A DNA stretch of 18,386 bases from Sulfurimonas sp. (GCA_024762705.1 JANTGW010000003.1:1-18386), one strand, 5' to 3'; shown: positions 7,666 through 15,953, numbered from the stretch's first letter. Made by a program: numbers and translations. The notes: generated by a model from the sequence alone, not told the origin.

Positions 7666-9056
7666 GAGCGGTAATACGAGATGGCATCGGAGTGTTTCAT
7701 CCACAAGGATTTCTAGACGGCACATCAAGTGCTTCACTACTTAGTATCGAAGATATAGATGTAACGATCAAAAGTCATACTTCAATGATTTTAGTCTCAC
7801 TCAAAAAAGTCATATTTTTCAACAGAAACGGTCTTGACACTTTTGTTAAAATGTTTAAAAAAGTCAGAGCTGCAAATCATATAGTAGTAGGTTTTTGCGA
7901 CTATGACAAAAAAAAGTATGAAGCTATCAAAAAGTTTTATGATAATGATTTAACTTTTTCGCTTTTTAAAACACAAAAAATTGCATCTCTTTTTTCAGAC
8001 AGTTTCAAAGAAAAAAACAAAAATGTTCTTCTCTACAGTGAAGACAAATCGCAAAGAGCTGCTTTGGCAATAGAACTGCATGACAACGGACACAACCCTG
8101 TGGTTGCCCAAAGCGAAGAAGAGTTTTTACAAAAAGCAGAAGTAAAAGATGCCTATGATGAAATCGTAGAAGACACTTATATTGGCCAGATGGGTCAGAA
8201 AATTGCCGCCAGAGTAACTGGAAATGCCGTTATATATACAGTCTCTTCTTTTTTAGACGCTGAAATAGGAACTACTTTCAACATTGACTATCATAACAAT
8301 TCACTCAATGTAGGATTCAGACTCTTCATATTTGACGCATATAAAGTTATCAGTATGAATATACATGCACTGAATTTTTTCTCAAAACTTGCTTCTTCAT
8401 CGGCAGAGTACAATGCCACCATCTGTATTGTCGGTATGTCCTTTGAAAAAACACCCATTGCATTTAAAGAAACACTTGAAGATGCAGGAATAATGTTTTT
8501 TGAACAGATGGACGATATTTTACAGAACAAAGAACTTTTGAATGAGCTTGGTGCAAGCAGTGCTGCTGCTGTAAAAAACAAACGTGCTCTTAATAAAGTC
8601 CTAGTAACAGAACTTCCAAACTTTATAGATGCCACTGTTGCAACAATTGAGATGATGACAAACTCAAAAGCGACCAAAGATGCCGCAAAAGTTGATCAAA
8701 TCGAAATTACTGACAAAAATGACAAAATAGCCAGTTCTATAGGTTTTTATGGTGACATTGACGGTATGGTCATGCTGGTATTTCCTCTTGGAATAGCAAA
8801 AAAAGCATGTGAACTGCTTATAGGTGAAAATACAGATGATAAAGAGATGATACTCGATACATTAGCCGAACTTGTTAATATAGTCGGCGGAAAAGTTAAA
8901 ACTCTGCTCGCAGATGAGCATATCAGTGTAGATATTACACTTCCTAGAACCTACCATGATGTTGATGGACTTTTAGAGGTTGCTGAGGGTAAAAAAGGTG
9001 TTCAGGTCGATTTATCTTTTGATAATGACAAGTTTTTATTTTTCTTAACAAGATAA
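7662..9056 (+). CDS. Multidomain protein with C-terminal CheX phosphatase-like domain
   Basis: A 464-residue soluble protein. The C-terminal part (about residues 315-464) resembles CheX, a CheC-family phosphatase that dephosphorylates CheY. It contains ELPNFIDATVATIEMM, GFYGDIDGMVMLVFP and the helix AELVNIVGG, where E403 and N406 match the catalytic ExxN motif. Upstream lie three less certain regions. Residues 1-95 look STAS-like (a fold carrying SLKKVIFFNRNGLDTF). Residues 119-195 are receiver-like (NVLLYSEDKSQRAAL) but without a clear phospho-accepting aspartate. Residues 203-290 form a second STAS-like region (GFRLFIFDAYKVIS and NATICIVGM). The gene overlaps the HDOD gene by 4 bases. A chemotaxis or c-di-GMP-type signalling role is plausible, but only the CheX assignment is well supported; the other domains are called by eye from strand-helix pattern. 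Confidence 0.75.
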   Translation: MRAVIRDGIGVFHPQGFLDGTSSASLLSIEDIDVTIKSHTSMILVSLKKVIFFNRNGLDTFVKMFKKVRAANHIVVGFCDYDKKKYEAIKKFYDNDLTFSLFKTQKIASLFSDSFKEKNKNVLLYSEDKSQRAALAIELHDNGHNPVVAQSEEEFLQKAEVKDAYDEIVEDTYIGQMGQKIAARVTGNAVIYTVSSFLDAEIGTTFNIDYHNNSLNVGFRLFIFDAYKVISMNIHALNFFSKLASSSAEYNATICIVGMSFEKTPIAFKETLEDAGIMFFEQMDDILQNKELLNELGASSAAAVKNKRALNKVLVTELPNFIDATVATIEMMTNSKATKDAAKVDQIEITDKNDKIASSIGFYGDIDGMVMLVFPLGIAKKACELLIGENTDDKEMILDTLAELVNIVGGKVKTLLADEHISVDITLPRTYHDVDGLLEVAEGKKGVQVDLSFDNDKFLFFLTR

Positions 9057-9070
9057 AAGCTACTCTAGAT

Positions 9071-9076
9071 TATAAT
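9071..9076 (+). promoter_or_regulatory. Putative -10 box of the rpe-trpF-exonuclease operon
   Basis: A perfect TATAAT in the 44-base gap after the CheX-domain gene, 24 bases before the rpe ATG. It implies that rpe can start a separate transcript. No -35 element is evident. Confidence 0.5.
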
Positions 9077-9100
9077 TTCACATCAATTTAAAGGAATGTA

Positions 9101-9742
9101 ATGCAAGTAGCTCCTAGTGTTCTCTCAGCAGACTTTGGAAATTTGGCACGCGATGTCAAAGAGATATGTGATGCAGGATGTGATTTAGTCCATGTTGATG
9201 TCATGGATGGTCACTTTGTACCAAACCTCACTATAGGACCGGTTGTTGTCTCAGCAATTGCAAAAGCTGCCACAAAACCACTTGACATTCACCTTATGGT
9301 TGAGAACAATACCTTTTTTGTAGAACTTTTTGCCCCTTTAAAACCGCAATATATCTCTTTTCATATTGAAGAAGAGAAGCATCCGCACAGGCTTGTTCAA
9401 AAAATTCGTTCACTTGGCATAAAACCCTGTATAGTCCTCAATCCAAATACAATTCCAGAAGAGTTGGAGTATCTTTTAGCAGACTTGGACATGGTTTTAC
9501 TTATGAGTGTTAATCCCGGTTTTGGCGGGCAAAGCTTTATTGACTCAGTGATTCCCAAAGCAAAAAAATTAGATGAAATGCGAAAAAGGCTCAATCCAAA
9601 CTGTCTTATTCAAGTTGATGGTGGTGTCAGCGATAAGAACATTCATGCACTTAAAGAGGTTGGTGTCGATGTTGTCGTGGCAGGTAGCTATGTATTTAAA
9701 CACGAAAGCAAAGCCCAAGCCATAAAGAGCCTACAGATATAA
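9101..9742 (+). CDS. rpe: Ribulose-phosphate 3-epimerase
   Basis: Interconverts ribulose 5-phosphate and xylulose 5-phosphate in the pentose phosphate pathway. The 213-residue product is a TIM barrel of normal length. Metal-binding and catalytic residues are visible: H31, D33 and D36 in HVDVMDGHFVPN, H64 in DIHLMV, and D173 in QVDGGV. The phosphate-binding loop NPGFGGQSF lies near residue 138, and VVAGSYVF near the C-terminus completes the phosphate site. The ATG is preceded by AAAGGA. Its TAA stop overlaps the trpF ATG by one base (TAATG), so translation is probably coupled. I recall rpe lying just before a dnaQ-like gene in Campylobacter too, without trpF in between. Confidence 0.96.
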   Translation: MQVAPSVLSADFGNLARDVKEICDAGCDLVHVDVMDGHFVPNLTIGPVVVSAIAKAATKPLDIHLMVENNTFFVELFAPLKPQYISFHIEEEKHPHRLVQKIRSLGIKPCIVLNPNTIPEELEYLLADLDMVLLMSVNPGFGGQSFIDSVIPKAKKLDEMRKRLNPNCLIQVDGGVSDKNIHALKEVGVDVVVAGSYVFKHESKAQAIKSLQI

Positions 9743-10329
9743 TGCGTACGAAGATCTGCGGTATTACTTCTTATGAAGATGCAATGACGGCAATTAATGC
9801 CGGTGCTGATGCTCTTGGATTTGTCTTTTATGAAAAATCACCGCGTTTTCTAACATCTCAGCAGGCAAAAAAAATCATTGAAAAACTTCCTCCCTTTATC
9901 GAAAAAGTAGCATTATTTGTCAATGTTAGCGCTAATACAGTCAATCTTACATGTAAAGAAGTCGGTGCAACCTTGGCGCAGATTCATTTTGAAGCAGACA
10001 GTACCTTTTATAATGCACTTGAAGTGCCTCATATTAAAGTAATACGTGCACAAAAGAAAGAAGACCTTCTCAAATATGCTAATGAGTATAGATTGGTCGA
10101 TGCCTATTGTGAAGCCTATGGCGGAGCAGGTAAACAGATAAATACACAGTGGTTTGATGATATTGACTGCTCAAAAATCATACTTGCAGGCGGGTTGAAT
10201 CCCCAAAATATTAAAGAATTAAAAAAATATGGTTTTTATGCATTTGATGTGAGCAGTGGTGTTGAAATATCCCATGGAAAAAAAGATGCAAAAAAAGTAA
10301 GTGAGTTTATCCACAATGCCCACCAATAA
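9742..10329 (+). CDS. trpF: Phosphoribosylanthranilate isomerase
   Basis: Catalyses the Amadori rearrangement of phosphoribosylanthranilate in tryptophan biosynthesis. The 195-residue product is a short but complete TIM barrel. The N-terminal KICGIT carries the general base C6; the general acid is D120 in RLVDAYCE. GGAGKQINTQW (from residue 127) and ILAGGLNPQN and FDVSSGVE near the end form the phosphate site. DALGFVFYEKSPRF (residues 23-36) is also diagnostic. It is separated from other trp genes in this window and sits between rpe and an exonuclease gene. It overlaps rpe by one base and the exonuclease gene by 14 or more, so the three appear cotranscribed. Two 10-bp palindromes lie in the gene. 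Confidence 0.95.
   Translation: MRTKICGITSYEDAMTAINAGADALGFVFYEKSPRFLTSQQAKKIIEKLPPFIEKVALFVNVSANTVNLTCKEVGATLAQIHFEADSTFYNALEVPHIKVIRAQKKEDLLKYANEYRLVDAYCEAYGGAGKQINTQWFDDIDCSKIILAGGLNPQNIKELKKYGFYAFDVSSGVEISHGKKDAKKVSEFIHNAHQ
9948..9957. repeat. Palindrome TTACATGTAA, copy 2
   Basis: Located inside trpF, where it contributes to Leu-Thr-Cys-Lys codons. It is identical to four other copies in the window. Confidence 0.8.
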
Positions 10330-11122
10330 TTTCAATTTAGATGACAAAAGTATTTCGCGCCTCTCTTCTCGTGGTCTTTCGCTAAAAACACTCAAAGAGC
10401 AGCTCAATGAAGAGTTGGACCTCTCTATAGAGTTGTGGAAAGCACAGGGTTTACATGTAATAAAACATCAGGGGTATTACTACTTTGATACGAAGTTTAT
10501 TCCCATTGAAGAAGCAGAGTTTTGCATAGTAGATATCGAGACAAACGGCTCAAAAATAGATAAACATCAAATCATCGAACTCGCAGCCGTAAAAGTCAAA
10601 AATGGGAAGATCATCGACAGATTTGAATCTTTGGTTCATACAAAAGAAATAAATCCACACATTACAGATATAACAGGCATATCTGCTGAGGATACAGTTG
10701 ACGCTCCACAGCTCAAAGATGTTCTTGAACAATTTAGGATTTTTTTGGGGAATGCAGTTTTTGTTGCACATGACGTCAAGTTTGATTATGGTTTTATATC
10801 TAAAAGCCTTAAAAAAGTAGGGTTAGAACCACTACTAAACAGAAGTATATGTTCTTTGGCCCTTGCTGAACGCACTCTGATTTCTTACAGATATGCACTT
10901 TCATATTTAAATGAAACACTGAAGCTTAATCCTAATGCAACACATCACAGAGCAATGAGTGATGTCATTACAACCTATGGATTGTTCTTGCTAAGTTTAG
11001 GGAATCTAAATGAAGATATAAAAACAGTAGAAGATCTTATAAAGTTTTCAAAAGAGGCGCCACGCCTTAAACGTCCAAAGTTTGATCCACTTTTAGAAAT
11101 AAAAAAAGATGAAAAAGAGTAG
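10316..11122 (+). CDS. DnaQ-family 3'-5' exonuclease (DNA polymerase III epsilon-like)
   Basis: A DEDDh exonuclease of about 268 residues, resembling the proofreading epsilon subunit. Using the ATG at 10316 as residue 1, the metal ligands are D73 and E75 in FCIVDIETNG, D157 in FVAHDVKFDYGF, and H211 and D216 in THHRAMSDV. At position 153 there is Asp where many DnaQ proteins have Asn (AHN). About 68 residues precede the exonuclease domain: a helical, charged segment and then YYYFDTKF. Epsilon of E. coli lacks such an extension. An in-frame GTG at 10301 is an alternative start; neither candidate has a strong ribosome binding site, and both overlap the trpF end. The gene ends KDEKE-stop, inside a hairpin shared with the convergent accA gene. 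It may be true dnaQ or a paralogue; one copy per genome would favour dnaQ. Confidence 0.88.
   Translation: MPTNNFNLDDKSISRLSSRGLSLKTLKEQLNEELDLSIELWKAQGLHVIKHQGYYYFDTKFIPIEEAEFCIVDIETNGSKIDKHQIIELAAVKVKNGKIIDRFESLVHTKEINPHITDITGISAEDTVDAPQLKDVLEQFRIFLGNAVFVAHDVKFDYGFISKSLKKVGLEPLLNRSICSLALAERTLISYRYALSYLNETLKLNPNATHHRAMSDVITTYGLFLLSLGNLNEDIKTVEDLIKFSKEAPRLKRPKFDPLLEIKKDEKE
10451..10460. repeat. Palindrome TTACATGTAA, copy 3
   Basis: Inside the exonuclease gene, read as Leu-His-Val codons, a different codon phase from copies 1 and 2. Confidence 0.8.
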
Positions 11123-11136
11123 CTAAACTACTCTTT
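11114..11136. terminator. Bidirectional hairpin between the convergent exonuclease and accA genes
   Basis: AAAGAGTAG (11114-11122) and CTACTCTTT (11128-11136) form a perfect 9-bp stem with a 5-base loop. Each arm is the last two codons plus stop of one of the convergent genes. On the minus strand, leaving accA, the stem is followed by a T-rich run (a T5 reaching into the stem, then CATC and seven Ts), a good Rho-independent terminator. On the plus strand only three Ts end the stem, so termination that way is weaker. Confidence 0.7.
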
Positions 11137-12063
11137 AAAAGCACCTGGTTTCGTAAGTTTTGCATAACGGGCATCCATTCTTTCTTCTTCACTCATTTCT
11201 TTAAGCTTGTTTACTTCTTCTAAAAAATAATCTTTTAGAGCTTCTGCCGCTTTTTCTTTTTCTCTATGTGCTCCGATTAAAGGTTCATTGATAACATCAT
11301 CTATCAAATCAAGTTCTTTTAAATCGGCACTGGTAATTTTCATTGCATTGGTTGCAGTCTCAACCTTTTTAGGGTCATTCCATAAAATTGCAGCACAACC
11401 TTCCGGTGAAATAACGCTAAATACAGAATAACGCATCATCGCAAACTTATCAGCCACACCAATTGCAAGTGCACCGCCTGAACCACCTTCCCCAATAACT
11501 ATGGAGATCGTAGGCACTTTTAATTCTGCAAGTTCTAAAAGGTTCCTCGCAATTGCCTCACTTTGGTTTCTCTCTTCAGCTCCGATTCCAGGATATGCAC
11601 CCGGAGTATCAATAAGCATGAGAAGAGGAATATTGAATTTTTCGGCTAATTTTGCAGCGCGCAATGCTTTTCTATAGCCTTCTGGATGCGGCATACCAAA
11701 ATTTCTCTTAAGCTTGTTCTTTGTTCCACGACCTTTTTGTTCACCGATAACCATAACTTTTTCATCGCCTATATAACCTATATAACAGATAATAGCAGCA
11801 TCATCACGAAAGTGTCTGTCTCCGTGAATTTCATACTTGTCTCTCATAATAAGATTGATATAATCAAGAGCATATGGACGATCAAGGTGACGTGCGAGTT
11901 GAAGTTTTTGAAAATCTGAGAGATTTTTGTAGATCTTTTCTACCTCTTTATCTAACTTCTTTTTCAGTTCTTCAACAGCTCCAAGGTCATGGCGAACCTG
12001 TGCAGAGATAATATCTTCTTGAATATCTTTGATTTTGTGTTCAAAGTCTAGGTATGTTGCCAA
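11128..12063 (-). CDS. accA: Acetyl-CoA carboxylase carboxyltransferase subunit alpha
   Basis: With AccD it transfers the carboxyl group from biotin to acetyl-CoA, giving malonyl-CoA, the first committed step of fatty-acid synthesis. The 311-residue protein has normal length. The N-terminal 60 residues form the usual helical region ([13 protein letters not shown] onward). The crotonase-like core follows with [47 protein letters not shown] and [12 protein letters not shown], then [13 protein letters not shown]. The start is TTG with AAGGAT seven bases upstream. It is the last gene of the minus-strand fatty-acid cluster, 22 bases after fabF. No accD gene is present in the window, so the partner subunit must be encoded elsewhere. 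Confidence 0.96.
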   Translation of the reverse strand: MATYLDFEHKIKDIQEDIISAQVRHDLGAVEELKKKLDKEVEKIYKNLSDFQKLQLARHLDRPYALDYINLIMRDKYEIHGDRHFRDDAAIICYIGYIGDEKVMVIGEQKGRGTKNKLKRNFGMPHPEGYRKALRAAKLAEKFNIPLLMLIDTPGAYPGIGAEERNQSEAIARNLLELAELKVPTISIVIGEGGSGGALAIGVADKFAMMRYSVFSVISPEGCAAILWNDPKKVETATNAMKITSADLKELDLIDDVINEPLIGAHREKEKAAEALKDYFLEEVNKLKEMSEEERMDARYAKLTKPGAFKE

Positions 12064-12085
12064 ATTAAATCCTTGTCAGTATCAA

Positions 12086-13303
12086 TTAGATTTTTTTGAA
12101 TATAAGAACACCGTTTGTTCCACCAAATCCAAATGAATTACTCATTACTACATTGAGTTCTGCTTTTCTAGCACCTTCTGTTACATAATCTAAATCACAA
12201 TTTTCATCCGGTGTCTCATAGTTGATAGTTGGAGGAATAATACCATCTCTCATAGCCATAAGACATGTAACGGCCTCTATACTTCCCGCTGCACCAAGAC
12301 AATGACCAAGCTGACCTTTTATAGAACTCATCGGAGGACAGTTCTCTTTGCCACCTACTAGCTCTTTTAATGCCAATGTCTCATTTTTATCGTTAATAGG
12401 CGTAGATGTACCGTGTGCATTGACGTAGTCAAGCTTTGGCTCTCCAGCCATTTTATATGCCGCTTTCATAGCACGCGCAGGACCGTCAAGAGAAGGAGTT
12501 GTAATATGGTTCGCATCACCGCTTTCACCAAAACCTATGATCTCTCCATATATCTTAGCACCACGTGCAACGGCATCTTCATACTCTTCAAGCACTAATG
12601 CAGCAGCACCTTCTCCCATCACAAAACCGTCACGGCCTGCATCAAATGGACGAGATGCATGTTTTGGGTCATCATTTCTTGTTGAAAGCGCTTTCATAGC
12701 TGCAAAACCACCGATACCAACACCCGTGATTGCACTCTCTGCAGATACAACCAACATTTTATCGGCACCATTACACATAATTGTTTTTACTGCTTCGCTG
12801 ATTGCATGAGCTCCTGCAGCACAAGCTGTTACACTTGAAAGATTCGGTCCTTTCGTGCCATGTTCTATTGAAACAAATCCACCAAGCATATTTACAAGTG
12901 CACCCGGAATAAAAAATGGAGAAATTCTTCTAGGACCGCGTGTTTCTAGGATAATAGAGTTTTTCTCGATTGATGGAAGCCCACCGATACCAGAGCCTGC
13001 ACTAACCCCAAATCTTTCTTTATCAACATCTTCAGAAAATGCAGCATCTTCCATCGCTTCTTTGGCAGCTTTAAGCCCAAGGTGGATAAATCTGTCTGCT
13101 TTTTTCACTTCTTTTGGAGGCATTACACTTGCAGGGTCAAAATCTTTTACTTCTCCAGCTATTTTTACACTGAAGTTCTCAGGATCAAAAAGAGTAATAG
13201 TATCTATACCGCATTCACCATCACAGATTGCTTTAAAAGAACTCTCTTTATCATGTCCTACTGAATTTATCATTCCCAGACCTGTTACTACCACTCTTCT
13301 CAT
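12086..13303 (-). CDS. fabF: Beta-ketoacyl-ACP synthase II
   Basis: Condenses malonyl-ACP with acyl-ACP during fatty-acid elongation. The 405-residue protein starts MRRVVVTGLGMI, the standard FabF beginning, with GGAG eight bases upstream of the ATG; an earlier in-frame ATG is rejected. The catalytic Cys-His-His triad is C161 (SSVTACAAGAH), H297 (VNAHGTSTP) and H334 (KGQLGHCLGAAG), with the conserved K329 before it. The C-terminal NSFGFGGTN motif is present. It follows acpP after 114 bases that contain a hairpin and precedes accA by 22 bases. FabF rather than FabB is favoured by length, the LSTRNDDP stretch and the cluster with acpP and fabG. Confidence 0.96.
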   Translation of the reverse strand: MRRVVVTGLGMINSVGHDKESSFKAICDGECGIDTITLFDPENFSVKIAGEVKDFDPASVMPPKEVKKADRFIHLGLKAAKEAMEDAAFSEDVDKERFGVSAGSGIGGLPSIEKNSIILETRGPRRISPFFIPGALVNMLGGFVSIEHGTKGPNLSSVTACAAGAHAISEAVKTIMCNGADKMLVVSAESAITGVGIGGFAAMKALSTRNDDPKHASRPFDAGRDGFVMGEGAAALVLEEYEDAVARGAKIYGEIIGFGESGDANHITTPSLDGPARAMKAAYKMAGEPKLDYVNAHGTSTPINDKNETLALKELVGGKENCPPMSSIKGQLGHCLGAAGSIEAVTCLMAMRDGIIPPTINYETPDENCDLDYVTEGARKAELNVVMSNSFGFGGTNGVLIFKKI

Positions 13304-13378
13304 TGAATATTCTCCATAAAATAATAAAATATTTTTAAAAATCAATAGGATAATTAACTGTTAAAAATATTTGACGTC

Positions 13379-13399
13379 AAAGAGGAAAAACCCCTCTTT
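13379..13399 (-). terminator. Hairpin between acpP and fabF (possible attenuator)
   Basis: AAAGAGG (13379-13385) pairs with CCTCTTT (13393-13399) over a 7-base loop, 19 bases after the acpP stop in the direction of transcription. No long T-run follows on the minus strand, so it looks more like a partial terminator or an mRNA-end stabiliser than a full stop. It would allow acpP to be made in excess over fabF and accA. Confidence 0.5.
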
Positions 13400-13417
13400 A
13401 ACAAAGTTAAAAACTGA

Positions 13418-13648
13418 CTATTTGTGGTTTTCGATGTAGTTTACAACATCTTGAACTGTTTGAATCTTCTCAGCTTCATCATCAGGAATTTCAATGTCGA
13501 ATTTTTCTTCAAGAGCCATTACCAATTCTACAACATCAAGGCTGTCTGCACCTAAATCTTCTACGAATTTTGAATCCGGTTTTACTTCATCCGGGTTAAC
13601 GCTTAATTGCTCAACTACTACTTCTTTAATATCATCTAAAAGTGCCAT
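13418..13648 (-). CDS. acpP: Acyl carrier protein
   Basis: A 76-residue acidic helical protein that carries growing acyl chains on a phosphopantetheine arm. The attachment serine is S36 in the invariant DSL motif ([13 protein letters not shown]). The rest, with [19 protein letters not shown], is a near-textbook AcpP. The ATG has AGGAG six bases upstream. It has its own strong promoter-like element in the 61 bases after fabG and a hairpin downstream, consistent with the high cellular demand for ACP. Confidence 0.98.
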   Translation of the reverse strand: MALLDDIKEVVVEQLSVNPDEVKPDSKFVEDLGADSLDVVELVMALEEKFDIEIPDDEAEKIQTVQDVVNYIENHK

Positions 13649-13681
13649 TACAGCTCCTGTTTTTAAGTTTAAAATCCTGTA

Positions 13682-13687
13682 ATTATA
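13682..13687 (-). promoter_or_regulatory. Putative strong promoter of acpP
   Basis: A perfect TATAAT on the minus strand, preceded by TATGC, 34 bases before the acpP ATG in the fabG-acpP gap. It suggests an acpP-initiated transcript in addition to read-through from gpmI-fabG. Confidence 0.6.
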
Positions 13688-13709
13688 GCATATATATCTT
13701 AGATAAGAT

Positions 13710-14456
13710 TTATGCCATGTTCATTCCGCCATTTACTTTCAAAGTTTCGCCTGTTATGTAACTTGCATGGTCTGAAAGTAAGAATGCCGTCGCTTCTGCA
13801 ACCTCCTTAGCATCTCCAAAACGGTTCATCGGAATTTTATCTGTAAAACTTTTTTTCACCTCATCACTGAGTACATCTGTCATTTCAGTTGCAATAAATC
13901 CCGGTGTTACTGTGTTATAACGTATGCCGCTTGTTGCCGCTTCAATTGCAAAGCTTTTTGTCATTGCAATAACACCGCCTTTACTCGCTGCATAGTTCGT
14001 TTGTCCGCCATTACCGGTTTCACCGACAATTGACGCAATATTCACGACCGAACCGAATTTCTTTTTACGCATTACTTTCATGGACTCACGACAACCTATA
14101 AAAGCAGATGTCAAATTGGCGTTAATAACCGCCATAAAATCTTCTGTTTTCATACGAAGTGCAAGCTTATCATTTGTTATACCGGCATTGTTTACAAGAT
14201 ATGAGAGTTCACCATCTGCATCCACAATTGTCTTTATACCATCTATAAAGGCTGCTTCATCCGTCACATCAAAGCCAATGACTGCAGCACTTCCACCATT
14301 TGCTTCAATCGATTCTTTTACGGCATCTGCTTCTGCTGCACCACTTCTGTAGTTTACCCATACTTTAAGACCAAAACCTGCCAAAGTCTTAGCTATTTCA
14401 GCACCAATCCCACGGCTTGCACCTGTTACCAAAACATTTTTTCCACTAAATTTCAT
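13710..14456 (-). CDS. fabG: 3-oxoacyl-ACP reductase
   Basis: NADPH-dependent reduction of beta-ketoacyl-ACP in the fatty-acid cycle. The 248-residue short-chain dehydrogenase has the nucleotide-binding TGASRGIG at residues 11-18, NNAG at 89-92, and the catalytic S142, Y155 and K159 (in [21 protein letters not shown]). [10 protein letters not shown] and the C-terminal [15 protein letters not shown] are FabG hallmarks. The ATG is preceded by AAAGGA. It lies 21 bases after gpmI and upstream of acpP, the position it holds in related genomes as I recall them, so assignment to fatty-acid synthesis rather than another reductase is well supported. Confidence 0.96.
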   Translation of the reverse strand: MKFSGKNVLVTGASRGIGAEIAKTLAGFGLKVWVNYRSGAAEADAVKESIEANGGSAAVIGFDVTDEAAFIDGIKTIVDADGELSYLVNNAGITNDKLALRMKTEDFMAVINANLTSAFIGCRESMKVMRKKKFGSVVNIASIVGETGNGGQTNYAASKGGVIAMTKSFAIEAATSGIRYNTVTPGFIATEMTDVLSDEVKKSFTDKIPMNRFGDAKEVAEATAFLLSDHASYITGETLKVNGGMNMA

Positions 14457-14477
14457 CTGTTATCCTTTAATTTCTTT

Positions 14478-15953
14478 CTAAACTAAACTTTCATCCATTT
14501 CTTTAGGAATTTCCACATCCATTAACTTCAAGACTGTTGGTGCTATATTGTTCAGACCGCCTGGTTTTACTTTATCTACACCCTCAGCACCAACAAAACA
14601 CCACACTTTTCCAACTGTATGATTTGTCAACGTATTACCGTTCTCATCTTTCATCTCTTCACAGTTTCCATGGTCACTTGTAAGAACAAAAGCGTACTCT
14701 TTCTCTTGCGCTTTTTCATAAATTTTACCCAGTTGTTCATCAACAGCTTCGACCGCTTTTTTTGCCGCTTCAAAATTACCTGTATGACCTACCATATCCC
14801 CATTTGCAAAGTTAACTACTATGAAGTCATAATCCGCATCCATCGCTTTTAAAACAGCTTCTCCCACTTCTTTTGCACTCATTTCAGGCTGCATATCGTA
14901 TGTTTTTACATTTGGAGATGGAATGAGCACACGTGTTTCATTCTCATACGGCTCATCAATTCCTCCATTTAAAAAGAAGGTCACATGTGCATACTTTTCA
15001 GTCTCTGCTGTGTGTAATTGGCGAAGTCCTTCTTTTGCAATGACCTCAGCCAAAGTATTTTTTGGAACATCTTTTCTAAACATTACAGGATACGGAAAAC
15101 TTTTGTCATACTCTGTAATCGTTGCTAAATGAATATTGTCGACACGTCGCTCAAAGTGCGTAAAATGTTTGTCAGCCAAAGCAGTCACAAGTTCTCTCAT
15201 TCTGTCGCTTCTAAAGTTTATAGTCAGTACACTGTCACCCTCTTGCATGCCATCATACCCTTCAAAAGCTGTTGGTTCAACAAATTCGTCTGTTTCACCT
15301 AAAGAATAAGAATGGCCGATATAAGCCTCCGGTGACATATCTGTTTTTGGTTCTGCATTGACGATGGCATCATATGCACGTTTGACTCTTTCCCAACGAT
15401 TGTCTCTGTCCATTGCGTAAAAGCGCCCTGCAATAGTGGCAATCTTTACATTTTCATTAAGATGTTTTTTCACTTCTTCAAGGTATTTTTGTGCAGAGGT
15501 AGGTGAAACATCCCTTCCATCTGTAATCAAATGTAAAAAAACCGTTTTCCCGTTCTTTGCAGCAATATCTGCTATACCCATAAAATGATCTATGTGAGAA
15601 TGCACACCGCCATCACTCATCAGCCCTATCAAATGCAATCTGTCAGATTTGGCAAACAAATCCTGCAAGACTTCATTTTTTTCCAAAGAACCATCCTTAA
15701 GAGCTAAAGAGATCTTTACAAGATCCTGATATAAGACACGCCCGCTACCTATACTCATGTGTCCAACCTCAGAATTACCCATTTGCCCCTCTGGCAATCC
15801 CACACTTAAACCAAAAGTATCTATGAGAGAGTGAGGAACTTCTTTAAAAAGTTTGTCATACGTAGGCTTGTTCGCATTATAAAAAGCATTATGCTCTGTT
15901 TTTGAACAATATCCTATGCCGTCTGTAATGACTAAAATTGCTTTTTTACTCAA
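14478..15953 (-). CDS. gpmI: 2,3-bisphosphoglycerate-independent phosphoglycerate mutase
   Basis: Interconverts 3- and 2-phosphoglycerate through a phosphoserine intermediate. The 491-residue protein has normal length for the alkaline-phosphatase-like, two-metal family. D11 in LVITDGIGY and the phosphorylated S61 in GQMGNSEVGHMSIG are visible. Substrate-site motifs are LITDGRDVSP, GRFYAMDRDNRW and NFRSDRMREL. Metal ligands of the phosphatase domain are in NFANGDMVGHTG and LTSDHGNCEEM. The start is TTG with AGGA eight bases upstream; the residues MSKKAILVITDG match the family beginning, so no upstream start is needed. It is the first gene of the cluster that continues with fabG and is divergent from mraY with shared promoter DNA. 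Confidence 0.96.
   Translation of the reverse strand: MSKKAILVITDGIGYCSKTEHNAFYNANKPTYDKLFKEVPHSLIDTFGLSVGLPEGQMGNSEVGHMSIGSGRVLYQDLVKISLALKDGSLEKNEVLQDLFAKSDRLHLIGLMSDGGVHSHIDHFMGIADIAAKNGKTVFLHLITDGRDVSPTSAQKYLEEVKKHLNENVKIATIAGRFYAMDRDNRWERVKRAYDAIVNAEPKTDMSPEAYIGHSYSLGETDEFVEPTAFEGYDGMQEGDSVLTINFRSDRMRELVTALADKHFTHFERRVDNIHLATITEYDKSFPYPVMFRKDVPKNTLAEVIAKEGLRQLHTAETEKYAHVTFFLNGGIDEPYENETRVLIPSPNVKTYDMQPEMSAKEVGEAVLKAMDADYDFIVVNFANGDMVGHTGNFEAAKKAVEAVDEQLGKIYEKAQEKEYAFVLTSDHGNCEEMKDENGNTLTNHTVGKVWCFVGAEGVDKVKPGGLNNIAPTVLKLMDVEIPKEMDESLV

Noticed and set aside
9926..9935. Second 10-bp palindrome TTAGCGCTAA in trpF
   Set aside because: I found only one copy in the window, so there is no sign that it is more than chance.
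12855..13319. Long antisense open frame (154 codons) opposite fabF
   Set aside because: No ribosome binding site or recognisable domain; it mirrors the codon pattern of fabF, a well-supported gene.
13304..13345. Longer N-terminus for fabF
   Set aside because: The family begins MxRRVVVTG; the ATG at 13303 has GGAG at proper spacing.
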